This document shows positions 53,609 through 62,967 of a stretch of DNA of 64,000 nucleotides, piece by piece (positions within the stretch are counted from its first letter, which is position 1; each line of letters begins with the position of its first letter). This stretch comes from Kumtagia sp963820075 (lineage in GTDB: Bacteria > Pseudomonadota > Alphaproteobacteria > Rhizobiales > Rhizobiaceae), in contig CAWFYS010000007.1 in assembly GCA_963820075.1 (NCBI GenBank), positions 103,739 to 167,738 on the forward strand, read 5' to 3'. Position numbers and translations under genes: made by a program. The notes below the pieces were generated by a model. That model saw only the letters and a list, made by a program, of their open reading frames with translations, searched no databases and had not been told where the DNA came from.

Positions 53609-54321
53609 GATTCGGCCCTTTCGTCCGTCCAAACGCCCTCGCGCAAAAGAAACGCGGTCGCCGCCGCTTCTTCGGCCGCGCGCCTGGACGGGCCGGTGGC
53701 ACGCGAGGACGCGAAGCCGGCGACGTTGACCGCGACCGTGAAAACCGGCTCGTGGTCCGGCCCCTCGCGCGCCTCGATGACATATTCGGGGCGGGCGCCC
53801 TTCGCCTGCGCCAGCCATTCCTGCAGTTCGGATTTGGGGTTGCGCGGCTTTTCGATGACGGCGTGCAGGCGCGGCTGCCAGTAGCACAGGATGAAGGCGC
53901 GCGCCGGCTCCAAGCCGCCGTCCAGGTAGATCGCGGCGATCAGCGCCTCGACCGCGTCGGACAAATAGTTTCCGGTCGTGCCGCCCCTGCGCGCCTTCAG
54001 CGTCGCATCGGCGCGGATCAGCCTGTCCAGCCCGAGTTCAAGCCCGACCGCCCCGCAGGCGCGCGCGTCGACCAGAGCGTTGAAGCGCGGCGCAAGGTCG
54101 CCTTCACGCGCGTCGGGAAGGAGGCCGAACAGCATCTCCGCCACGACCAGTCCGAGCACGCGGTCGCCCAGGAACTCCAAGCGCTCATTATTGGCAATCG
54201 CCTTCACCGCGCTCGAATGGGTCAGCGCCGTTTGCAGCAGCTTCACATCCTGGAAGTCATGGCCGGTAGGCCCGCGCAGAGCCGCGGCAAGCGCTTTTCC
54301 GCTCGGTCGCCTCAACGCCAT
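53605..54321 (-). CDS. rnc: Ribonuclease III
   Basis: 238 residues from ATG 54321, one base after the lepB stop. The catalytic signature is NNERLEFLGDRVLGLVVAEM (residues about 38-57), with the second acidic site in DAVEALIAAIYLDGG. The C-terminal dsRNA-binding domain is NPKSELQEWLAQAKGARPEY through RRAAEEAAATAFL. It processes rRNA precursors and mRNA. Confidence 0.96.
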   Translation of the reverse strand: MALRRPSGKALAAALRGPTGHDFQDVKLLQTALTHSSAVKAIANNERLEFLGDRVLGLVVAEMLFGLLPDAREGDLAPRFNALVDARACGAVGLELGLDRLIRADATLKARRGGTTGNYLSDAVEALIAAIYLDGGLEPARAFILCYWQPRLHAVIEKPRNPKSELQEWLAQAKGARPEYVIEAREGPDHEPVFTVAVNVAGFASSRATGPSRRAAEEAAATAFLLREGVWTDERAES

Positions 54322-54322
54322 C

Positions 54323-55074
54323 CTACTGGACGAATTTGAACAGGCGCGACGGGCGCATGGAGGTCGGCCATCTCCAGATCTCCAGCGGGCTCGCGCCGTC
54401 GGCAATGGAGAAGAAGATGATGTTGGCCCGGCCGACGAGATTCTCCTCCGGGACGAACCCAACGGTGAAGCGGCTGTCGGTCGAGTTGTCGCGGTTGTCG
54501 CCCATCATGAAATAGTGGCCCGGCGGAACGATGTATTCGCGCGTGTTGTCACCGATGCCGTTGGGCGTCAGGTCGAGCGTATCGAAGGAAACGCCGTTGG
54601 GCAGCGTCTCGCGGTAGACATCGACCGGACGGTCGACCTCGGTAATGTCGGGATTGTTGATCTGGCCGACTTTTTCGCGCGGCACGCCCTCGCCGTTTAT
54701 GAAAAGCTGGCCGTCGCGCACCTGAATGCGATCTCCGGGCAACCCGATCACGCGCTTGATATAATCGAGCGACGGGTTTGGCGGAAACTTGAAGACCACG
54801 ACATCGCCGCGCTCCGGCGAGCGTGCCGAAGATGCGGCCAGAAAACAGGTTGGGCGAGAACGGCAGCGAATAACGCGAATAGCCGTAGGCCCATTTGGTC
54901 ACGAACAGATAGTCGCCCTCAAGCAAGGTCGGACGCATCGAGCCGGACGGAATGGAGAAGGGCTGGAACAGCAAGCGTGCGGATAATCAGCGCGAGAATA
55001 AGCGCCTGGACGACGACATTGACGGTCTCGCCAAGCCCGCCCGATTTCTTCACGGTCTTCTCAGTCACGCTCAT
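54323..55074 (-). CDS. lepB: Signal peptidase I, frame broken by two extra bases
   Basis: ATG 55074 gives an N-terminal helix (VNVVVQALILALIIRT). Removing one G near 54974 continues into LLFQPFSIPSGSMRPTLLEGDY, where the catalytic Ser lies in PSGSMRPT. Removing one base near 54820 gives PERGDVVVFKFPPNPSLDYI, then KRVIGLPGDRIQ with the catalytic Lys. The corrected protein has 249 residues. Signal peptidase I is essential, so both breaks must be consensus errors or a second copy must exist. Confidence 0.9.
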
Positions 55075-55152
55075 GTCGTCCTCGATCGTCGTCCCGATAT
55101 ACGGGGAAGGTGCGGCCGGAGCAACGCCCGCCGGAGGCTTGAAATGCCATAA

Positions 55153-55563
55153 TCATGGCTGTTGTTCGACCGGCAACGCCTCGATGATCACAAATGCCTG
55201 AGCAATCGGGTGATCGTCGGTGATCGTCAGGTGGATCTGGGCGCTATGTCCGGGCGGCAGCATCGCCTTCAGCCGTCTGGCCGCGCCGCCGGTGAGCAGC
55301 ATGGTCGGCTTGCCGCCGGGCAGGTTGACCACGCCCATGTCGCGCCAGAACACACCGCGCGACATGCCGGTGCCGAGCGCCTTGGAGCAGGCCTCCTTGG
55401 CGGCGAACCGTTTGGCGTAGGTCGCGGCACGCTCGCGCCGGCCTTCCGCCTTGGCCTGCTCGACGTCGGTGAAGATGCGCTTGACGAAGCGCTCGCCATA
55501 CCGCTCGAGCGAACTCGCGATGCGGCGGATGTCGATGAGATCGCTGCCGATGCCGATAATCAT
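55153..55563 (-). CDS. acpS: Holo-[acyl-carrier-protein] synthase
   Basis: 136 residues from ATG 55563. MIIGIGSDLIDIRRIASSLE carries the metal Asp, and YAKRFAAKEACSKALGTGMS the Glu and Lys of the active site. It transfers phosphopantetheine to acyl carrier protein. Between pyrE and lepB, as in related genomes. Confidence 0.94.
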   Translation of the reverse strand: MIIGIGSDLIDIRRIASSLERYGERFVKRIFTDVEQAKAEGRRERAATYAKRFAAKEACSKALGTGMSRGVFWRDMGVVNLPGGKPTMLLTGGAARRLKAMLPPGHSAQIHLTITDDHPIAQAFVIIEALPVEQQP

Positions 55564-55685
55564 TGCGGAGGAGTCCCCATGGGGCGACCGCCGCACTCCC
55601 CTGCTCCACCGGCGGATTTCTCCCTGCAAGGCAGAGACGCCGGTCGGCAATGAAGGGAGTGCGCGGCAGCGAAATCATCGAAATA

Positions 55686-56265
55686 TCAGAGATTCCTGCT
55701 TCCCGGCTTGACGGCGGGAAGTGCTGCGAGTTCCGGCGGCAGGCGGTCGGCCGGATAGGCGGGAACCTCATACTCGGCAAGCGCCACCAGCTTCACGCCG
55801 ACATCGGTCTTGCCGGCCGAGCGGTCGACGATGCAGGCCGCCGCCGCTATCTCCGCGCCAAGCTCGCGCAGGCAGTCGATCGTCTCGCGGATCGACAGGC
55901 CGGTCGTCACGATATCCTCGACGATGACGACGCGCGCGCCCTTTTCGATTTCGAAGCGGCGCAGCCGGAACACGCCCTGCTCGCGCTCGACCCAGATCGC
56001 CGGCACGCCGAGGTGGCGCGATGTCTCATAGGCGGGAATCAGTCCGCCGATCGCCGGGACCGACCACATAGTCGATGCGGCCGGGCACCTGCTCGCGGAT
56101 CTTCAGCGCCAGCGCGCGGCACAGGCGCTCGGTCTTGTCGGCATGCATGAAGACGCGCGCCTTCTGCAGAAAAATCGGGCTGCGCAGGCCCGAGGTCAGG
56201 ATGAAGTGCCCTTCCAGCACCGCCCCCGCCTCGCGGAAAATGCCCAGAACTTCATTGGTGTCCAT
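55686..56265 (-). CDS. pyrE: Orotate phosphoribosyltransferase, one extra base
   Basis: ATG 56265 with GGAG 6 bases upstream. The first part reads FREAGAVLEGHFILTSGLRS to RIDYVVGP; one extra C in CCC near 56057 shifts the frame, and corrected it continues AIGGLIPAYETSRHLGVP. The PRPP motif is VVIVEDIVTTGLSI. The corrected length is 192 residues. It makes OMP in pyrimidine synthesis. Directly after rel. Confidence 0.92.
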
Positions 56266-56281
56266 ATCCACTCCGAGAAGA

Positions 56282-58510
56282 TCAGCCGTTGACGCGCTTG
56301 GCCGAACTGACGGCCGACGAGTCCTTCAGTTGCGACAGCAGCCGGTTGAGGTGCTTCAGATCCCAGACTTCGAGGTCGATCTGCATCTCGGTGAAGTCGG
56401 GGGCGGTGCGCACCATCGACAGGCTCTGTATGTTGGCGTCGTTGACGGCGATGATCTGGGCGATGTCGGCGAGCGAACCGGGCGCATTGATCGCCGTCAC
56501 CGAGATACGCGCGGGAAAGCGCTCGCGATTGCCTTCGTCGATGTCCCAGCGCACGTCGATCCAGCGGTCCGGGTGCTCGTCGAAATCGGTCAGCGCCGGC
56601 GACTGAATCGGATAGATGGTAATTCCGACGCCCGGCTCCATGATGCCGACGATGCGGTCGCCGGGCACCGCGCCGTCGGGCGCGAAGCGCACCGGCAGAT
56701 CGCCGCCGACGCCGCGGATCGGCACCGCTCCATTTTCCTTCTGTTCCTTGCGGTCGTTGCGCGAGGCCCGGCCGGGCATGCGGAACAGCATGCCCGCCGC
56801 ATTGCGTATCTTCGACCAACCTTCCTCGCGCGGCTGCGGCGGCGTGGTGACGCGCTCTTCCTTGTAGTCGGGGAAGACGGCCCGCAGCACGTCGGCGGAG
56901 GCCAGTTCGCCGCGGCCGACGGCGGTCATGACGTCCTCGACATCCTTGCGCGCCAGCCGCGCCAGCACCGGCTTCAGCTTCTCCTTGGCGAATTCCTTGC
57001 CGGCACGGGCGAAGACGCGCTCCAGGATCCGTATGCCCAGCCCCGAATATTGCTTGCGCAGGGCGTTCTTGGTCGCCCGGCGAATCGCGGCGCGCGCCTT
57101 GCCGGTGACGACCAGCGATTCCCAGGCAGCCGGCGGCACCTGCGCCTTGGAGCGGATGATCTCCACCTCGTCGCCGTTCTTCAGCTCCGTCATCAGCGGC
57201 ATGATGCGGCCGTTGATCTTGGCGCCGACGCAGGAATCGCCGACCTCGGTGTGGACGGCGTAAGCGAAATCGATGGGAATGGCGCCGCGCGGCAGCGCGA
57301 TCAGCATGCCCTTCGGGGTGAAGCAGAACACCTGATCCTGAAACAGTTCGAGCTTGGTGTTCTCCAGAAAATCCTCCGGATTGTCACCCTCGGCAAGTTG
57401 CTCGATCGTGCGGCGCAGCCAGGCGTAGGCGTTCGTCTCCTTCAATACGGCATTGGCGGCGCCGTTCGCCTTCCTGCGGCCGTCCTTGTAGAGGGCGTGC
57501 GCGGCAACGCCGTATTCGGCGACGGTGTTCATCTCGGCCGTGCGGATCTGCAGCTCGACGCGCTGGCGCGACGGCCCGACGATGGTCGTATGGATCGACC
57601 TGTAGTCGTTCTGCTTCGGCGTCGAGATGTAGTCCTTGAACCGGCCCGGCACCATCGACCAGCTCGTGTGGATGGCGCCCAGCGCCTTGTAGCAGTCCTT
57701 CACCGTATCGACGACGACCCGGAAGCCGAACAGATCGGACAATTGTTCCAGCGACAACGCTTTGGATTCCATCTTGCGGAACACCGACCAGGGCTTCTTG
57801 CGACGGCTCTTGACTATTGCCTTTATCGATCGCTTCGCGAACAGCTCCGACAGCGATGCTTCGATTTCGGCGACGACGCCCCGGTTGCGCTCGTAGATTT
57901 CGTTCAGCCGCGCCGTCACCATCCGGTACGCTTCCGGGTTGATGTGACGGAAGGCGAGTTCCTCCAGTTCCTCGCGCATGCCCTGCATGCCCATGCGCCC
58001 GGCGAGCGGCGCGTAGATCTCCATCGTCTCCTCGGCAATGCGCAGCCGCTTGCTTTCCGGCACATGGTCGAGCGTGCGCATATTGTGGAGCCGGTCGGCG
58101 AGCTTCACCAGAAGGACGCGAACATCCTCCGAGATCGCCAGCAGCAGCTTTCGAAGATTCTCGGCCTGCTCGGCCTTGCGCGAGACCAGATCGAGTTTCT
58201 TCAGCTTGGTCAGGCCCTCGACGAGCTTGCCGATGTCGGGGCCGAAGAGCTGATCAATCTCCTGGCGGGTGGCGCTGGTGTCTTCGATCGTATCATGCAG
58301 AAGCGCGACGGCGACCGTCGACTCGTCGAGATGCATGTCGGTGAGGATCGCGGCGACTTCGAGCGGATGCGAAAAATACGGGTCGCCGGAAGCCCGTTTC
58401 TGGTGGCCATGCTTCTGCATGGCGTAGACATAGGCCTTGTTGAGCAGGGTCTCGTTGACGTCGGGCTTGTAGCGCTGGACACGCTCGACAAGCTCATACT
58501 GCCGCATCAT
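56282..58510 (-). CDS. rel: Bifunctional (p)ppGpp synthetase/hydrolase
   Basis: 742 residues. The HD hydrolase domain has YFSHPLEVAAILTDM and VALLHDTIEDT; the synthetase domain includes GRFKDYISTPKQNDYRSIHT and VELQIRTAEMN; the TGS domain starts VFCFTPKGMLIALPRGAIPI; a C-terminal ACT domain is VTAINAPGSLADIAQIIAVN. It is the single Rel/Spo enzyme usual in alphaproteobacteria, linking starvation to growth control. Upstream of pyrE by 16 bases. Confidence 0.95.
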   Translation of the reverse strand: MMRQYELVERVQRYKPDVNETLLNKAYVYAMQKHGHQKRASGDPYFSHPLEVAAILTDMHLDESTVAVALLHDTIEDTSATRQEIDQLFGPDIGKLVEGLTKLKKLDLVSRKAEQAENLRKLLLAISEDVRVLLVKLADRLHNMRTLDHVPESKRLRIAEETMEIYAPLAGRMGMQGMREELEELAFRHINPEAYRMVTARLNEIYERNRGVVAEIEASLSELFAKRSIKAIVKSRRKKPWSVFRKMESKALSLEQLSDLFGFRVVVDTVKDCYKALGAIHTSWSMVPGRFKDYISTPKQNDYRSIHTTIVGPSRQRVELQIRTAEMNTVAEYGVAAHALYKDGRRKANGAANAVLKETNAYAWLRRTIEQLAEGDNPEDFLENTKLELFQDQVFCFTPKGMLIALPRGAIPIDFAYAVHTEVGDSCVGAKINGRIMPLMTELKNGDEVEIIRSKAQVPPAAWESLVVTGKARAAIRRATKNALRKQYSGLGIRILERVFARAGKEFAKEKLKPVLARLARKDVEDVMTAVGRGELASADVLRAVFPDYKEERVTTPPQPREEGWSKIRNAAGMLFRMPGRASRNDRKEQKENGAVPIRGVGGDLPVRFAPDGAVPGDRIVGIMEPGVGITIYPIQSPALTDFDEHPDRWIDVRWDIDEGNRERFPARISVTAINAPGSLADIAQIIAVNDANIQSLSMVRTAPDFTEMQIDLEVWDLKHLNRLLSQLKDSSAVSSAKRVNG

Positions 58511-58615
58511 CGCCTATGGCATCCTGATAAATCATGCGCCGCGTCGGGTGACACGGCGCATGAGATAGATAACCATGATCGGCGGGGCACGAAAGCCCGC
58601 GACTTGCGGCAGACC

Positions 58616-59017
58616 TCAGTAGTCGTCGCTTTTTTCCGGCGCGACCAGCCCCTCGATGCCGGCCAGCAGTTCCTCCTCGGACATGCGGTCGAAGGTGACG
58701 ATGGCGTCGTCGTCCTGCGCGACCGCATCAGGGGCCGCGGAGGCCGTCTGGTCGGTCAGCTCGGCGCCGTCGCTCTCGGGTTCGTCAACCTCGACATGCT
58801 TCTGCAAGGAGTGGATCAGATCCTCCTTGAGGTCGCCAGGCGACAGCGTCTCGTCGGCGATTTCGCGCAGCGCGACCACCGGGTTCTTGTCGTTGTCACG
58901 CGGCACCGTTATCGCCGCGCCCTGCGAGATCTGACGGGCGCGATGACCGGCAAGCAGAACGAGTTCGAAGCGGTTGTCGACCTTGTCGATGCAGTCTTCA
59001 ACGGTTACGCGGGCCAT
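58616..59017 (-). CDS. rpoZ: RNA polymerase omega subunit
   Basis: 133 residues. MARVTVEDCIDKVDNRFELV, LAGHRARQISQG and PVVALREIADETL are the conserved omega core; an acidic C-terminal tail follows (EVDEPESDGAEL to SEEELLAGIEGL). Just upstream of rel, the usual arrangement. Confidence 0.95.
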   Translation of the reverse strand: MARVTVEDCIDKVDNRFELVLLAGHRARQISQGAAITVPRDNDKNPVVALREIADETLSPGDLKEDLIHSLQKHVEVDEPESDGAELTDQTASAAPDAVAQDDDAIVTFDRMSEEELLAGIEGLVAPEKSDDY

Positions 59018-59271
59018 GGACTGCCCCTTTCATACCTGGATGTGACGGAAAACCAGTGTGGCCCATAGCCCAAACGGCCGGCGAAAACAAGCTTCATGGG
59101 AAAGCCGTGCCGCGGCAATTGGACTGTTTACATTTTCGTGACAGATCTTGGAATGCAGTCCGCGGAAGGATATTTCTTTCATGACAGCGATGCGGATCGG
59201 GTTTGCCGCCACGGGCATCGGTGCTGTGATTATTGTTTTGACCGATTGTTTTGACCAAGGACATTCCAGAG

Positions 59272-59850
59272 ATGTTTGATCCACGCGAGAAAATTGCTCT
59301 CTTCATCGACGGCGCCAACCTGTACGCCACGTCGCGCTCGTTGGGCTTCGATATCGACTATCGGAAGCTGCTGGCGTCCTTCCAGAAGCGCGGCTACCTG
59401 CTGCGCGCGTATTACTACACCGCGCTTGTGGAGGATCAGGAATATTCCTCCATCCGGCCGCTGATCGATTGGCTCGACTATAACGGATACAAGGTCGTGA
59501 CCAAGCCGGCCAAGGAGTTCACCGACTCCACCGGCCGCCGCAAGATCAAGGGCAACATGGACATCGAACTGGCCGTCGATGCCCTCGACCTCGCCGACTA
59601 TGTGGATCATTATGTCATCTTCTCCGGCGACGGCGATTTCCGCACGCTGGTGGAGGCACTGCAACGGCGCGGCCGCAAGGTGAGCATCGTATCGACCATG
59701 TCCTCGCAGCCGCCGATGATCTCCGACGATCTGCGGCGGCAGGCCGACCATTTCATCGACCTGGCCTCGCTCAAGGCAGAAGTCGGGCGCGATCCGTCGG
59801 AACGCCCCGTTCGCCGCCCCGAACCCGCCGTCAGCGACCACGAATACTGA
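59272..59850 (+). CDS. NYN-domain (LabA/DUF88) nuclease-like protein
   Basis: 192 residues from ATG 59272. PIN-like acidic residues appear in IALFIDGANLYATSRSLGFD, GNMDIELAVDALDLAD and YVIFSGDGDFRTLVEALQRR. This family includes predicted RNases tied to RNA turnover. Conserved next to rpoZ-rel in rhizobia. Confidence 0.85.
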   Translation: MFDPREKIALFIDGANLYATSRSLGFDIDYRKLLASFQKRGYLLRAYYYTALVEDQEYSSIRPLIDWLDYNGYKVVTKPAKEFTDSTGRRKIKGNMDIELAVDALDLADYVDHYVIFSGDGDFRTLVEALQRRGRKVSIVSTMSSQPPMISDDLRRQADHFIDLASLKAEVGRDPSERPVRRPEPAVSDHEY

Positions 59851-59859
59851 CGGACGGCC

Positions 59860-60528
59860 GTGCTTTCAGCAGAACCGCAGCGCAACTGCCCGCTTTGTCC
59901 GCGCCTGCATGATTTCATCGCCGAGTGGCGGGTCCGCGAGCCCGAATGGTTCAACGCGCCCGTCCCGACCTTTCTGCCGCCGCAAGGGGAAGATGCCGTG
60001 CGGCTGCTGGTCGTCGGACTGGCGCCCGGGCTGCGCGGCGCCAACCGTACGGGCCGGCCTTTCACCGGCGACTATGCCGGCGACCTGCTCTATTCGACGC
60101 TGATCCGATTCGGCTTCGCCCGCGGCGAGTTCAAGGCACGGCCCGACGACGGGCTGGAACTGATCGGCACGGCGATCACCAACGCGGTGCGCTGCGTGCC
60201 GCCTCAGAACAAGCCGACCGGCGCGGAGATTTCCACCTGCCGGACCTTCCTTGCGCCGACGCTTGCCCGCTTCCCGAAGCTCAACGCCGTGCTCGCGCTG
60301 GGCGCCATCGCCAACCAGTCGACCGTGCGGGCGCTGGGTGGCCGCGTCGCGGCCCATCCGTTCAAGCACGGGGCGGCCGTCCCTATCGGCGGCGTGACGC
60401 TTTTTTCCAGCTATCACTGCTCGCGCTACAACACCAACACCGGCGTTCTGACGCAAGAGATGTTTGCCGGCGTATTCAGGCAGATCGTGGCGTTCCTGAA
60501 AAACGAATGCTCCGTCTTGGAGAGCTGA
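59860..60528 (+). CDS. Uracil-DNA glycosylase, family 5-like
   Basis: 222 residues from GTG 59860. Motif A is LVVGLAPGLRGANRTGRPFT GDYAGDL; motif C is FSSYHCSRYNTNTG. Four Cys (CPLCPRL, VRCVPP, STCRTF) fit a 4Fe-4S cluster, as in UdgB. It removes uracil and other deaminated bases from DNA. 9 bases after the NYN gene, so probably cotranscribed. Confidence 0.88.
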   Translation: MLSAEPQRNCPLCPRLHDFIAEWRVREPEWFNAPVPTFLPPQGEDAVRLLVVGLAPGLRGANRTGRPFTGDYAGDLLYSTLIRFGFARGEFKARPDDGLELIGTAITNAVRCVPPQNKPTGAEISTCRTFLAPTLARFPKLNAVLALGAIANQSTVRALGGRVAAHPFKHGAAVPIGGVTLFSSYHCSRYNTNTGVLTQEMFAGVFRQIVAFLKNECSVLES

Positions 60529-60645
60529 TTTATATTGGCGCCGCAGCCAGTCAGGCCGCCCGGTCTGGGGTCGCCTGCCTATCGTCACAACGGCGCTCGG
60601 TCGCGCCCGCCGCAAGACCATTTGTGAATATTGGTGAGGTTTCGC

Positions 60646-61365
60646 GTGAAATTCGCCTATCTGATCGAGCCGCCGTTCAACCATCAGGATCTTGACGGCA
60701 CGGTCACCGGCTGCGACGTCGAGCTTGCGCGGGCGATCCTCGGAAAAATCGGCGTCCATGATTTCGAGCTGGTGGAGACCGAGTTCGCGCAGCTCCTTCC
60801 AGGGCTTGCCGATGGCCGCTGGCGAATGACGACGGGGCTGTTTGCAACGGAAGAACGGCGCGGCATCGCGGCGTTCAGCAGGCCGATCTGGGCGTTGCGC
60901 GACGGGCTGCTCGTCCAAAAGGGCAATCCCAAGCAACTGACTGGATACAGATCGGCCGCGCTGACACCGGGCTGTGTGCTCGCCGTCATACGCGATCAGA
61001 TCCAGCATCGATCCGCGATCGAGTTCGGGATGCCACAGGAACGCATCCTGATCTTCGATACCTATGCCGACGCCGCGCTGGCAGTGCTGGAGGGCCGCGC
61101 CGACGCCTATGCGAGCGTTGCCAGGGCGCATTGCAGCTTCATCGAACATGGCGATGCGCGGGAGCTGACGGTCGTGACGGTCGGGGCTGAAGAGAAGGAA
61201 CCCGCTTTTGGATCCTTTGCCTTCAACAAGTCCGACCGCGAATTCCGGCAGGCAATCGACGCCGCCTTGTTGGGCTACCTCGGCTCCAGCGAACACCGCT
61301 CCTTGATGGAAAGCTTCGGCTTCACCGAGGCCGAGGTCGAACCGGTGGCTGGTAGCCTACAGTGA
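60646..61365 (+). CDS. Family 3 solute-binding protein without signal peptide
   Basis: 239 residues from GTG 60646 (GGTGAGG 6 bases upstream). FAYLIEPPFNHQDLDGTVTG CDVELARAILGKIG is the usual first lobe, WRMTTGLFATEERRGIAAFS RP the binding site with Arg for an amino acid carboxylate, FDTYADAALAVLEGRADAY the hinge. It starts at the mature domain with no signal sequence and has no transporter genes nearby, so it may bind a ligand in the cytoplasm. Its 3' end overlaps that of the next gene. Confidence 0.75.
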   Translation: MKFAYLIEPPFNHQDLDGTVTGCDVELARAILGKIGVHDFELVETEFAQLLPGLADGRWRMTTGLFATEERRGIAAFSRPIWALRDGLLVQKGNPKQLTGYRSAALTPGCVLAVIRDQIQHRSAIEFGMPQERILIFDTYADAALAVLEGRADAYASVARAHCSFIEHGDARELTVVTVGAEEKEPAFGSFAFNKSDREFRQAIDAALLGYLGSSEHRSLMESFGFTEAEVEPVAGSLQ

Positions 61366-62070
61366 TGGACCCGAAAACAGCGTCACGGCCTCGCCGAGGC
61401 GGCTGACGATCCAGCGATGGCGCTCCGCCGATCGCGGCAGCAGAAACGCGCCTTCCCATTCGCCGGTAGCCGGGTCCTCCCCGTAATAGGCCAGCACGGG
61501 CTGCGTCGGGATATAGCGTTCGAAGCGTTCCGCGATATCGCGCCCGTAGACCCGCCAGTGACCGTGTTTTTCCGGTTTCGGAAAGCCCCAGTCGCGCGTG
61601 ACGTCCTGACGGAACGGGTCCGGCGTCGACAAATACATGAGACCGTTCGGTGTCGCGATGCGCAGCAATTCGTGAAGCGCCGCGCGGTCGTCGCCGACAT
61701 GTTCGAGCACATGCGAACAGCCGACATAATCATATGAACCGTCGGGGCGGTCGATGGCCTGGATATCGAGGCCGCCGGGCTCTTCATATATGGACAATTC
61801 GAAAGATCGGAACCACGCCGGATCGACCGTGGGATCGGCGGTGAACTGGATCGCCGACCAGTCCGCGAAATTTTCGGGGCCGAGCCGCTCGAACATCACG
61901 CGCGAAATCCGGTGCCGCTCAAGCGACCAGCAGTGCGCGCAGCGCGGCATCCTGCCGTTCGGCGCTGTCCTGCCCTTCGGGCCCGGACCAAACGTGCCGC
62001 CGCCGCAAATGGGGCATCGCGGCACGGCGACGACTTCGATTTTATTTTCCATCATCGATGCCGACTCCAA
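61357..62070 (-). CDS. Zinc-ribbon methyltransferase-like protein
   Basis: 237 residues. An N-terminal zinc ribbon (PRCPICGGGTF and MPRCAHCWSLERHRI) is followed by a methyltransferase-11-like domain (SYDYVGCSHVLEHVGDDRAA LHELLRI, PNGLMYLSTPD). The motif I region is degenerate (DWSAIQFTADPTVDPAWFRS). Such proteins often act on glycans or polysaccharide. No operon partner. Confidence 0.75.
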   Translation of the reverse strand: MESASMMENKIEVVAVPRCPICGGGTFGPGPKGRTAPNGRMPRCAHCWSLERHRISRVMFERLGPENFADWSAIQFTADPTVDPAWFRSFELSIYEEPGGLDIQAIDRPDGSYDYVGCSHVLEHVGDDRAALHELLRIATPNGLMYLSTPDPFRQDVTRDWGFPKPEKHGHWRVYGRDIAERFERYIPTQPVLAYYGEDPATGEWEGAFLLPRSAERHRWIVSRLGEAVTLFSGPSL

Positions 62071-62341
62071 TCATCTGCTCCGAACCATCGTCCAGTTTCC
62101 AAGATTCGCGCAAGATCATTGTCAAACACAACCTTGACGCGATGTCGAAAGGGTCAAGTCACCGCCAGACTTCTTCACTTTCGGTTGATCACGTTTTCGT
62201 GATCGCCGGTTTCTGAATCCAGAAGCATGACGGATAATCCAAAGCAATACATAGACGTTACTCAACCTTCGCGGGCGGGAATAGGTGCCGCCAGGGGTGC
62301 GGCGGGTTAGCATGGCAGAAATAGTCGAGCGGTGTCAGTTG
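62071..62341. other. Intergenic region before smpB
   Basis: About 270 bases. The part 62100-62260 is less GC-rich and probably contains the promoter of the leftward methyltransferase-like gene. No gene was recognised. Confidence 0.45.
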
Positions 62342-62467
62342 TCACGGCCCGCTCAGCCCCAGCACGCGTGCCCAACGCGCGGGATCAACGTTCCAGAGCG
62401 TCATTTGCGCGTCCGGGCCGCTCTGGTTGGCAGGCAACGCCCGTATCAGGTCGGCGGCGGGCAGCGC
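62342..62467 (-). other. Open frame continuing in phase after the smpB stop
   Basis: After the smpB TGA (62470-62468) the same frame stays open for 41 codons (ALPAADLIRALPANQSGPDA, MTLWNVDPARWARVLGLSGP) and then meets TGA at 62344. The stretch looks protein-like but has no good start of its own. It may be the tail of a lost gene, a leaderless small gene or a readthrough extension. Confidence 0.3.
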
Positions 62468-62944
62468 TCAGCCCCGCTCCTTCAGCAGCCGTCCCTTCTC
62501 GCGCGCCCAATCGCGCTGCTTTTCGCTCTCGCGCTTGTCGTGCAGCTTCTTGCCGCGCGCCACGCCGAGCAGGAGTTTGGCGCGGCCCTTGTCGTTGAAG
62601 TAGATCTTCAACGGCACCATCGTCATGCCTTCGCGCTCGACATGCTGCGTCAGCCGCGCCATCTCGCGCTTGCTGAGCAGGAGTTTGCGGCGCCGGCGCG
62701 GTTCATGGTTGAAGCGGTTCGCCTGCAGATATTCCGGCAGATAGGAATTGATCAGCCAGATCTCGCCGCCCTCGTTCGAGGCGTAGGAATCCTGGATATT
62801 CGCCTGCCCCTGGCGCAGCGATTTCACCTCCGTGCCGGTGAGGACCAGGCCGGCCTCGACGGTATCGAGTATTTCGTAGTTGAAACGGGCCTTTCGGTTC
62901 TCGGCGGCGATCCGGTTGTTGGGGTCCGACTTCTTGATGTTCAT
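62468..62944 (-). CDS. smpB: SsrA-binding protein
   Basis: 158 residues. NRKARFNYEILDTVEAGLVL TGTEVKSLR, FNHEPRRRRKLLLSK and a basic C-terminal tail (KREMARLTQHVEREGMTMVP through DKRESEKQRDWAREKGRLLK) are typical. With tmRNA it rescues stalled ribosomes. 23 bases after dapA. Confidence 0.96.
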   Translation of the reverse strand: MNIKKSDPNNRIAAENRKARFNYEILDTVEAGLVLTGTEVKSLRQGQANIQDSYASNEGGEIWLINSYLPEYLQANRFNHEPRRRRKLLLSKREMARLTQHVEREGMTMVPLKIYFNDKGRAKLLLGVARGKKLHDKRESEKQRDWAREKGRLLKERG

Positions 62945-62967
62945 GATGCCTTCAGGGGGCGCCCGCC

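Noticed and set aside
56075..59068. A 997-residue open frame on the plus strand
   Set aside because: It is antisense to rel, pyrE and rpoZ, has arginine- and valine-rich composition and no motif; it is a GC-rich shadow.
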